A DNA stretch of 6,272 nucleotides, from assembly GCA_023423695.1 (NCBI GenBank), contig JAFAFA010000026.1, forward strand, positions 1 to 6,272, written 5' to 3'. The notes under the pieces were generated by a model. That model saw nothing but the letters and a program-made list of their open reading frames with translations, ran no database searches and was not told the DNA's origin. How positions within the stretch are numbered: the first letter of the stretch is position 1; each line of letters begins with the position of its first letter. Origin of the DNA: Pseudomonadota bacterium. GTDB taxonomy: Bacteria; Pseudomonadota; Alphaproteobacteria; Azospirillales; Azospirillaceae. Position numbers and translations under genes: made by a program. This document shows positions 1 through 4,246 of this stretch, piece by piece.

Positions 1-211
1 CCCCGGGCGTCGCGAGCTCGGGCTCGGTCACCGCGCGAAAGCGCAGCTTGTCGAGCGCGTCGGCCGCGTTCGAGAGCAGCTCGCGCAGGAAGATCTCGCG
101 GTTCGAGTAGAGCGACTCGATGACGAGGCGCAGGACCTGCTCGACCTCGGCCTCGAAGCGGTGCTCGGTCTTCGGATCGGAGGCGGGCTCGGGGGTCTGG
201 GTGTCGGTCAT
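1..211 (-). CDS. htpG: Chaperone HtpG (Hsp90), N-terminal fragment, cut by window edge
   Basis: Reading leftward from ATG at 211-209 gives 70 codons without a stop before the window ends. HtpG is the cytosolic bacterial Hsp90, an ATP-driven dimeric chaperone. After a polar, poorly conserved lead of about 17 residues, the frame carries the Hsp90 N-terminal signature: a FEAEVEQVLRLVIESLYSN stretch (19-37), then REIFLRELLSNAADALDKLR (38-57). The latter contains the GHKL ATPase motif ExxxNxxDA, with Glu44, Asn48 and Asp51-Ala52 expected to handle the catalytic water and Mg-ATP. Only the start of the ATP-binding domain is present; the middle and C-terminal domains lie outside. There is no strong Shine-Dalgarno (only GGGG three bases before ATG). 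No upstream in-frame ATG precedes this start, and homology begins soon after it. Family identity is confident; whether the full gene is intact cannot be seen. Confidence 0.95.
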   Translation of the reverse strand, partial: MTDTQTPEPASDPKTEHRFEAEVEQVLRLVIESLYSNREIFLRELLSNAADALDKLRFRAVTEPELATPG

Positions 212-220
212 GGGCCCCGG

Positions 221-249
221 AAATTGGCCATGTCTCCCCGGGTGTCAAG
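221..249 (-). promoter_or_regulatory. Candidate promoter of htpG
   Basis: On the minus strand CTTGACA (249-243) contains a perfect sigma-70 -35 hexamer and is close to the heat-shock sigma-32 -35 consensus CTTGAAA. After 14 bases comes GCCAATTT (228-221), matching the sigma-32 -10 consensus CCCCATNT at 5 of 8 positions. No good sigma-70 -10 exists at 16-18 bp spacing. If this promoter is real, transcription would start around 213-215, only a few bases before the htpG ATG, so the mRNA would be nearly leaderless; that fits the weak Shine-Dalgarno. No CIRCE element is seen. This is inference from motif matching only. Confidence 0.35.
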
Positions 250-380
250 CGCGGCCGCCGCCACTCTTCGCTCGCTCGCGGCGGCCCTCGCGGGCGCCGT
301 CGAGCGGCAGGCCGACGCCGCGCGGCGATCGACCGACGCGGCGCGCTAGCACGCCGAGCTCGCGCGCCGCGTCTCGGGGC

Positions 381-791
381 ATGGCGCGCCGCTCCTCCGA
401 CGTCGCGCGCCGGTCCTCGGACGACGCGCGCCGCGGTCGCGATGTCGTGCGTCACTCTTGCGATGTGGCGCGCAGCGGTTCGCGTGTCGCGCGGCGCTCT
501 CAGCACGTCGCGCGCCGCGTTCCCGATGTCGCGCACGGCTCATTCGAAGTCGCGCACCGTCGCTCCGATGTCGCGCGCCGCGCCTCCGACGTCGCGCGCC
601 GCTCTTCAAACGTCGCGCGCCGCGTTCGCGATGTCGCGCACGGCTCATTCGAAGTCGCGCACCGTCGCTCCGATGTCGCGCACCGCTCTTCGGATCTCGC
701 GCGCCGCTCTTCCGATGTCGCGCACCGCTCTCCCGATGTCGCGCACAGCTCTCCCGATGTCGCGCACAGCTCTTCCGATGTCGCGCACGCA
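381..791. repeat. 21-bp tandem repeat array, about 19.5 copies
   Basis: Consecutive 21-bp units start at 381, 402, 423 and so on to 780, with the last unit partial. Positions 1-7 (GTCGCGC) and 9 (C) are nearly invariant. Position 8 is A or G, positions 10-18 vary, and the unit usually ends GAT or GAC; a typical unit is GTCGCGCACCGCTCTTCCGA plus T. Units on the htpG side (381-506) are the most diverged and units at 675-779 the most uniform. Because 21 is divisible by three, several frames on both strands stay open and give artificial heptad proteins (VARRSSD, MSRTALP or CATSEEL type). None has a convincing ribosome binding site, and no unique spacers separate the units. The unit length equals about two turns of B-DNA, so the conserved core recurs on one helix face. 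A non-coding minisatellite is most likely; a protein-binding array is possible. Confidence 0.9.
507..674. repeat. Higher-order 105-bp duplication within the 21-bp array
   Basis: Three successive units at 507-569 recur at 612-674, 105 bp (five units) downstream, with 62 of 63 bases identical; the only change is C to G at the equivalent of position 523. Both copies contain the atypical unit with GGCTCATTCGAA, which is found nowhere else in the array. Units outside this block differ from their five-unit partners at several positions. This points to a recent segmental duplication by slippage or unequal recombination, not independent convergence. Confidence 0.85.
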
Positions 792-801
792 TTGAAATCA
801 T

Positions 802-815
802 TGACGTTTTCGTCA
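802..815. promoter_or_regulatory. Inverted repeat TGACG-N4-CGTCA, candidate operator
   Basis: TGACGTTTTCGTCA is a perfect 5-bp inverted repeat around four T residues. It sits in a locally AT-rich patch directly after the 21-bp array and about 20 bases upstream of the candidate -35 of the gene at 888. A CATTGA direct repeat (790-795 and 799-804) overlaps its left side. The geometry suits a dimeric helix-turn-helix regulator; which regulator is unknown. A short palindrome of this size can occur by chance. Confidence 0.3.
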
Positions 816-832
816 TCGACGCCCGGGCCCGG

Positions 833-861
833 TTGCGACGTGCAGAGCGCTGTGGTGGAAT
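833..861 (+). promoter_or_regulatory. Candidate sigma-70 type promoter with extended -10 for the 888 gene
   Basis: TTGCGA (833-838, 4 of 6 to TTGACA) is followed after exactly 17 bases by TGGAAT (856-861, 4 of 6 to TATAAT), with an extended -10 TG at 853-854. Transcription would begin near 868, leaving roughly a 20-base leader that includes the Shine-Dalgarno. This is a pattern match without experimental support, but spacing and position relative to the gene are good. Confidence 0.4.
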
Positions 862-887
862 CGCCAGACACCCGACGAGGAGGGCGC

Positions 888-1544
888 ATGGCAGCGAAGA
901 GGTGGAGCGAGGCCGAGACCATCCAGGTGGGCAAGGACATCTTTGGACTTGCTACCGAGTTCCAGGAGCGGCTCGCGCGACGGAACATCACCCGCGAGTA
1001 CCTCGACGAGAGCCTTCGGGCGATCGCCGCGGCGGAGGGGGCGACCGGCGGTCAGACGGTGCGGCTCGGCGCCCAGAAGGGGACGACCCTCGCCCTGGGC
1101 AGCTCGCTCGCCGAGGTGGGCGCGCGGGTCGTCGCGATCCGCGCGGCGATCCAGCGCTCGTTCCCGAAGCGCAAGGATCTCCACAAGGCCTTCGGCGTCG
1201 GCGAGCCGCTGGCCAAGAGCCTGACGGCGGCGCTGGGCGGGGTCGAGGCGGTGGAGGAGGCCGCGGTGAGCTACCCGACCGAGACCGCGGCGGCGGGCAT
1301 CATCGAGAGCGACCTGACCGAGCTGCGGGCGATGCGCGACGCCGTCCTCGCGGGAGACACCACGCAAGAGGGCGCGAAGACCTCCAAGAAGAGCGCGACC
1401 GCGGCGAAGAACGGCCTGCTCCGCGACATCACCGTGCGCGTCGACCGCATCCTCTCGGCGGCCGGCCTCGAGTTCGTGAGCGAGCCGGAGATCCGCGCCC
1501 GCTTCGAGGCGCCGATCCCGACCAAGAAGAGAAAGACTACCTGA
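888..1544 (+). CDS. Hypothetical protein, 218 residues, mostly helical, Lys/Arg-rich C-terminus
   Basis: I do not recognise the family. The ATG at 888 is chosen because a strong GAGGAGG Shine-Dalgarno (876-882) lies five bases upstream and a plausible promoter lies just before it. The frame is open much further upstream, through the 21-bp array and even antisense to htpG, but that extension looks fortuitous. The protein has no signal peptide and no membrane segment, so it is probably cytoplasmic. It looks alpha-helical: acidic/basic helices at about 9-50, a Gly/Thr-rich break (51-70), helices at 71-125, and 136-155. A Lys/Thr/Ser/Ala-rich linker (about 157-175) follows, then a final conserved-looking segment (178-208) and a basic tail ending TKKRKTT. 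The basic linker and tail would suit nucleic-acid contact, but no known DNA-binding fold is visible. It is transcribed away from htpG; no operon partner follows for 555 bases. Confidence 0.8.
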   Translation: MAAKRWSEAETIQVGKDIFGLATEFQERLARRNITREYLDESLRAIAAAEGATGGQTVRLGAQKGTTLALGSSLAEVGARVVAIRAAIQRSFPKRKDLHKAFGVGEPLAKSLTAALGGVEAVEEAAVSYPTETAAAGIIESDLTELRAMRDAVLAGDTTQEGAKTSKKSATAAKNGLLRDITVRVDRILSAAGLEFVSEPEIRARFEAPIPTKKRKTT

Positions 1545-1681
1545 GCCGCCGATGCCTCCCTGCTGCTGCGGGTCGAGGGGGCGCGAGGAGAAGGGCCGCT
1601 GAGGAAGGGAGGAACGGCAGAAATTCGGGGGCGCGGTGCGGCGCTTCGCGCAGGAACGAGGTCGAGGCGCGATGGATTGCA

Positions 1682-1705
1682 GCGCAAAAGGCGCAAAGGC
1701 GCAGA
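1682..1705. repeat. Short imperfect GCGCAAA-type tandem repeat
   Basis: Three near-copies of a 9-10 base unit occur in a row: GCGCAAAAG, GCGCAAAGG, then CGCAGAG. The A content stands out from the surrounding GC-rich sequence. Short CGCAAAGG-type repeats of this style are dispersed in intergenic regions of several large bacterial genomes, so this is probably a dispersed intergenic element, not a regulatory site; I cannot confirm that without the rest of the genome. Confidence 0.4.
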
Positions 1706-1746
1706 GACGATGATGCGGACCTGGGACCGAGGATCACGCGGGGTCT

Positions 1747-1821
1747 CCCCTCCCGCTCGCGGGAGGGGTCGGGGAGGGCTGGACGAGCACCTTCCGCAGG
1801 ACCCCTCCTAACCCCTCCCGC
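1747..1821. repeat. REPIN/BIME-like pair of inverted REP elements
   Basis: A perfect 22-bp palindrome (1747-1768, CCCCTCCCGC, TC, GCGGGAGGGG) opens the element. The 20-mer at 1759-1778 (GCGGGAGGGGTCGGGGAGGG) matches the reverse complement of 1802-1821 at 16 of 20 positions, so two related G-rich units face each other across about 23 bases. GGAGGGGTC (1762-1770) can pair with GACCCCTCC (1800-1808). Two inverted REP-like sequences with a GC-rich palindromic head and a short G-rich tail is the architecture of REPINs/BIMEs, which RAYT (TnpA-REP) transposase-like proteins disperse. No RAYT gene is in the window, so mobility in trans is inferred. Confidence 0.6.
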
Positions 1822-1847
1822 AAGGAGGCTGTCGTATTGGCGCGACG

Positions 1848-1878
1848 CCCCCTTGCCCCTGCCCGTGCCCCTGCCCCC
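1848..1878 (-). other. G-quadruplex motif on the minus strand
   Basis: The plus strand has five C-runs of 5, 4, 3, 4 and 5 bases (1848-1852, 1856-1859, 1862-1864, 1868-1871, 1874-1878) separated by only 2-3 bases. The minus strand therefore has five G-runs that satisfy the classical four-run G-quadruplex pattern with very short loops. The same tract is the left arm of the central inverted repeat, so quadruplex and hairpin would compete. Confidence 0.55.
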
Positions 1879-1906
1879 GCGTTCTGCTCGCGTTCTCGCC
1901 CGGCAA

Positions 1907-1930
1907 GGGCAGGGGCAAGGGCACGGAGGG
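1907..1930 (+). other. G-quadruplex motif on the plus strand
   Basis: Four G-runs on the plus strand (1907-1909, 1912-1915, 1919-1921, 1928-1930) have loops of 2, 3 and 6 bases and meet the classical pattern. It forms the right arm of the same inverted repeat whose left arm has the minus-strand motif. Confidence 0.5.
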
Positions 1931-1966
1931 CTGTCGCGAACGCGCTCCGCGCGTTTCGCGACAGCC
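1929..1966. repeat. 12-bp perfect hairpin, possible terminator-like stem without T-tract
   Basis: GGCTGTCGCGAA (1929-1940) and TTCGCGACAGCC (1955-1966) form a perfect 12-bp stem around a 14-base loop that itself contains CGCG-CTC-CGCG. Allowing one bulged G, GGAG/CTCC extends the stem by about four pairs. There is no T-run on either side, so intrinsic termination is not supported. It lies 134 bases upstream of the lipoprotein start. Confidence 0.6.
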
Positions 1967-2099
1967 TCCAAGCGGGAGGGGGACCGAACATTCGAGCCCG
2001 ATCTGTTTCTCAGGAGACGCGTAGGACGCACGAATCCCCTGCGCCTCCGCACCGCTGGATTGACGAGCGGACATCGAACGGCCGCAGCTTCGAGGAACC

Positions 2100-2774
2100 A
2101 TGAGGACCCTCTACGAATCATCCGTGCTCGAGCGTGCCTTCGCGCTCTTCGCGCCGGCCTGGCTGCTCGCGTGCGCGTCTCCCGGTCTCGAGGGGCTGCC
2201 GCCGCCTGGGCCGGAGGAGACGCCGATGGTGCTCTCCATCGACGATGCGGGAGACTATCCCGCCTCCGCAATCGTGACGGTGGACGAGATCGAGGGCCAG
2301 CGCTGGGTGCAGCTGGGCATTACGGCAGCGGCCCCCGGCGCTCACCGCGACCCGGCGGTCAGCGTTCGGCTCAACCCCGAAGTCGCGCGGGCGGTGCTCC
2401 CTGCCGTCGGTACGGTAGTGCCGCTGGGTCTCCCCACGAGCCGTGCCGCCTACGTCGTCGGTGACACCGTCGTCTACCGGCGCTACGAGACGCTCTCGAT
2501 GACGGCGGACGGCGGGCGCGTCGACGTGCGGATCGGGCTCGGCGAGGTGACCCACACGGAGGGGGAGCCGCTCGCGTCTCCGCTCGGGCCGAGCGCCGAG
2601 GTGCGCCTGTATGGACAGCTCCGGCTCGCCTGCTCGCCGCTCGCCCCGGACGGCGGGAACTTCGAGGACACCACCTGGTCGTCGGACTTCTGCCGCGCGG
2701 CGGTGGAGGACCTCCAGCTCGACGCGCTCCTCGCCCGCCGCGGAGCGCGAGCGTCTGGTAGGGAGAGAGGATGA
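2100..2774 (+). CDS. Predicted lipoprotein, function unknown
   Basis: The 224-residue product begins with a short, hydrophobic export signal ending in the lipobox Leu22-Leu23-Ala24-Cys25, so it should be lipidated at Cys25 after signal peptidase II cleavage and held in a membrane by its lipid. The mature protein opens with a Pro/Gly/Glu-rich linker (27-42). A probably beta-rich domain follows (about 43-175), and then a segment with two cysteines (178 and 198) that flank an Asp/Asn/Thr-rich stretch and could form a disulfide. The tail is Arg-rich. I recognise no enzyme family. The ATG at 2100 has a short GAGG four bases upstream. A GTG at 2124 would remove two acidic residues (Glu6 and, if downstream, not Glu11) from the unusually acidic n-region and is a weaker alternative because no Shine-Dalgarno precedes it. 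Its stop overlaps the next start as ATGA, so the two are probably translated together. Confidence 0.8.
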   Translation: MRTLYESSVLERAFALFAPAWLLACASPGLEGLPPPGPEETPMVLSIDDAGDYPASAIVTVDEIEGQRWVQLGITAAAPGAHRDPAVSVRLNPEVARAVLPAVGTVVPLGLPTSRAAYVVGDTVVYRRYETLSMTADGGRVDVRIGLGEVTHTEGEPLASPLGPSAEVRLYGQLRLACSPLAPDGGNFEDTTWSSDFCRAAVEDLQLDALLARRGARASGRERG

Positions 2775-3619
2775 AGCCGACATTGCCTGGCGTCGTGCTC
2801 CGCATGCAGCGCTTCGATCCGGAGGCGCGCCGGCTCATGCAGGTGGCCCAACTCGAGGCTGACCGCGCGGGCGCCGCCCACGTCGTGATGGAGCACCTCG
2901 CCGTCGCGATCCTGACGACGCCGGAGGCCGCACGGGTGGCACGCCGCGTCGGCACCGATCGTGAGCCGCACCTCACCGCGCTGCGGATGCGGTGCGCGAT
3001 CCTCCCTCCCTCGGCCGGCGGAGGTGCCGTCCTCGATGAGACGCTGCTACGGGCGATCGCGGAGCTCGAGCGCCGGACCGGCGAGCGCGTCATCGGCGTT
3101 CAGGATCTCGCGCTCATGCTCAGCGAGCACCTCCTCTTCCCTCGGAGCGTCGCGGAGGGCTTGCCCGCCCCGCCCGAGCTCGTCGCTCGCCGCCGTGCCG
3201 CCGATGGCGCCGCGATCCGCTGGAATGGCGCGCGCTTGCGCCGGCTCCTGGGCACGAGCATCGAGCCCGCTCGGCGGGCCGAGCACCTCCTGCGGTACTT
3301 CGCGCGCCTCCTGCGCGACCAGCACATCCCCGACCTCTCGGCCGAGGTCCACGGCTCTCGCCTCACCGTCGGCCGGCAGGATCATCCCGGTCGGGTGCGA
3401 GCGTTCATGGCGCCCGGCAACGACATCCTGATCCTGGAGGCACACGCGCCGGAGCACGTCGCTCTGCGCCGCTTCGGGCTCGACGCGGAGACGCTCGCGT
3501 TCCACGACCTCGCCGAGGGCGATGAGCTCGAGGACGCGCTCTGCCGAGCGATCGTGGACGCGCTCTACCCCGAGGTCCGTGGAGAGACGGATACCCTTCA
3601 CGTTCGCCCCCCGGCCTGA
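2771..3619 (+). CDS. Clp-N-like repeat protein without AAA+ ATPase module
   Basis: The 282-residue product has two repeats that resemble the N-terminal (Clp_N) domain of ClpA/B/C. The first, about 14-62, runs FDPEARRLMQVAQLEADRAG followed by the typical EHLAVAIL; the second, about 88-122, runs LDETLLRAIAELERRTGERV followed by QDLALMLSEHLL. In Clp/Hsp100 chaperones this double domain binds substrates or adaptors. Here no Walker A or B ATPase module follows. Instead there is a 120-residue tail of unknown fold: an Arg-rich helical part (about 155-185) and a probably alpha/beta part (190-268). It has no signal peptide, so it should be cytoplasmic. A purine-rich GGGAGAGAGG Shine-Dalgarno runs up to the ATG, whose ATGA overlap with the lipoprotein stop implies translational coupling; Met12 (2804) is a less likely start. 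It might act as an adaptor or decoy for a Clp protease or a regulator; that is inference. Confidence 0.75.
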   Translation: MKPTLPGVVLRMQRFDPEARRLMQVAQLEADRAGAAHVVMEHLAVAILTTPEAARVARRVGTDREPHLTALRMRCAILPPSAGGGAVLDETLLRAIAELERRTGERVIGVQDLALMLSEHLLFPRSVAEGLPAPPELVARRRAADGAAIRWNGARLRRLLGTSIEPARRAEHLLRYFARLLRDQHIPDLSAEVHGSRLTVGRQDHPGRVRAFMAPGNDILILEAHAPEHVALRRFGLDAETLAFHDLAEGDELEDALCRAIVDALYPEVRGETDTLHVRPPA

Positions 3620-3641
3620 GGGACCACGGCCCCGTGCTCAG
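3616..3641. terminator. Candidate bidirectional stem-loop between convergent genes
   Basis: CTGAG (3616-3620) can pair with CTCAG (3637-3641), and CACGG (3625-3629) with CCGTG (3632-3636), with a four-base bulge between the stems and a two-base inner loop. It occupies the whole 18-base gap and overlaps both stop codons. Neither side has a T-run and the tight loop is unfavourable, so it is a weak candidate, supported mainly by the convergent layout. Confidence 0.25.
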
Positions 3642-4246
3642 CGCTTCTTGGTGAGCAGGGCGATCGACTCGGCCTCGTCGTAGACGGTGCTGGCCGCGCG
3701 CATCTCGGCGACGCCGCCCGAGACGATGAAGGCCATGAACTGCGCGCTGTCGGCGTCGACCGGCTCGACCAGCTCCTTCTTCACGATCAGCAGGTTGCCG
3801 GCGAAGTTGTAGGACTGCGGGAGGTAGACGGCGACGTGGCCGGCCAGGCGCACGTCGTCGAAGCGGGTGCAGGTGATGAAGCCGAAGACGCGCACGTCGG
3901 GCGAGACCTTGATCATCACCGGCTTGTCGAACGAGCGCTTCTCGCCGACGAAGGCGCCGAGCAGGTCGCGCAGCGACGAGTAGAGCAGGCTGACGACGGG
4001 CAGGCGCTTCATGCCCGCCTCGAGCCACTCGACGACCTGGCGGCCGACCACGTTGCTGGTGAGCACGCCGGTCAGCAGGATCGCGAGGAGCGTGAGCGCG
4101 AGGCCGAGGCCCGGGATCGGCAGCGGATAGAGCGCGTCGAGCTCCTTCAGCACCCAGAGCACGAGCCAGATGGAGCCGACCACGGGGACGAAGACCAGGA
4201 GGCCTTGGAAGAAGTATCTCGCGAGCGTCTTCATGGGGTTCTTCAT
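3638..4246 (-). CDS. DUF502 family membrane protein
   Basis: The 202-residue product matches the DUF502 family (bacterial relatives of plant COV proteins), whose biochemical role is unknown. Two membrane segments are visible: about 11-33 (YFFQGLLVFVPVVGSIWLVL region) and 46-67, after a short basic N-terminus. They are followed by the family motif RLPVVSLLYSSLRDLL (81-96), a soluble beta-rich domain, and ISGGV-like SGGV (176-179). The segment that is usually PNPTSG in the family appears here as PQSYNFAG (143-150), so this is a divergent member. The ATG at 4246 overlaps the stop of the upstream sulfatase-like gene by four bases (TCAT on the plus strand); there is no separate Shine-Dalgarno, and coupling is likely. 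Met5 (4234) is a possible alternative start. Length is typical. Family placement is fairly sure; a role in membrane or envelope organisation is only a guess. Confidence 0.85.
   Translation of the reverse strand: MKNPMKTLARYFFQGLLVFVPVVGSIWLVLWVLKELDALYPLPIPGLGLALTLLAILLTGVLTSNVVGRQVVEWLEAGMKRLPVVSLLYSSLRDLLGAFVGEKRSFDKPVMIKVSPDVRVFGFITCTRFDDVRLAGHVAVYLPQSYNFAGNLLIVKKELVEPVDADSAQFMAFIVSGGVAEMRAASTVYDEAESIALLTKKR

Larger units (their letters stand above)
1812..1981. repeat. Nested 170-bp inverted-repeat structure
   Basis: The outer arms are 23 bases each, 1812-1834 and 1959-1981; the left arm equals the reverse complement of the right at 21 of 23 positions, differing only by AA against TT at 1822-1823. 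Inside, 1850-1869 pairs with 1902-1921 at 19 of 20 positions (core CCCTTGCCCCTGCCC), leaving a 32-base loop. A third stem, 1929-1940 with 1955-1966 (GGCTGTCGCGAA, 12 of 12), shares its right half with the outer right arm, so the outer stem and this hairpin exclude each other in part. The outermost 10-mer CCCCTCCCGC is the same as the REP head at 1747, linking it to the neighbouring REP-like pair. It could be a larger mosaic REP/MITE-like element or a structured RNA leader region; dispersal is the likelier reading. Confidence 0.65.
1545..2099. other. 555-base non-coding region rich in palindromes
   Basis: No reading frame here is convincing: the open frames are Arg/Pro/Ala-rich products of high GC content, overlap one another, and lack ribosome binding sites. 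The first 195 bases contain no clear terminator for the upstream gene. From 1682 on there are a short G/C/A repeat, REP-like palindromes, a nested inverted-repeat element and G-rich tracts, described separately. The last 115 bases (1985-2099) must hold the start signals of the lipoprotein gene. A TTGACG occurs at 2059-2064, but no good -10 follows at normal spacing. Confidence 0.75.

Noticed and set aside
208..231. Seven-codon leader ORF (MANFRGP) whose stop overlaps the htpG start as ATGA
   Set aside because: Its Shine-Dalgarno GGGGAG is only two bases from the ATG, and it lies within the candidate promoter, so it may not be transcribed.
212..380. CIRCE or other classical heat-shock operator upstream of htpG
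   Set aside because: I looked for the CIRCE arms TTAGCACTC/GAGTGCTAA and saw nothing resembling them.
381..791. CRISPR array
   Set aside because: Units are contiguous 21-mers without unique spacers, and there are no cas genes.
442..795. Plus-strand MSRTALP heptad protein of 117 residues
   Set aside because: It coincides almost exactly with the array, has no Shine-Dalgarno, and every unit supplies a fortuitous ATG.
120..887. N-terminal extension of the 888 gene starting at 120
   Set aside because: It would run antisense through htpG and across the tandem array, and a good Shine-Dalgarno and promoter sit right before ATG 888.
346..991. Minus-strand heptad-repeat proteins (CATSEEL type at 500-991, ARHRESG type at 346-816)
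   Set aside because: Open only because the repeat length is a multiple of three; one overlaps the start of the 888 gene antisense, and neither shows a ribosome binding site.
1537..2271. 244-residue minus-strand open frame across the intergenic region
   Set aside because: Arg/Ala/Pro-rich, overlaps the lipoprotein start antisense and crosses all the palindromes; no recognisable domain.
458..2464. 668-residue plus-strand open frame, Arg/Gly/Pro-rich
   Set aside because: Runs out of frame through the 888 gene, the palindromic intergenic region and the lipoprotein gene; composition is that of a GC-rich shadow frame.
2371..3093. Minus-strand open frames opposite the lipoprotein and Clp-N genes
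   Set aside because: Low-complexity shadow frames of the coding strand; the plus-strand products have a lipobox and recognisable domain repeats.
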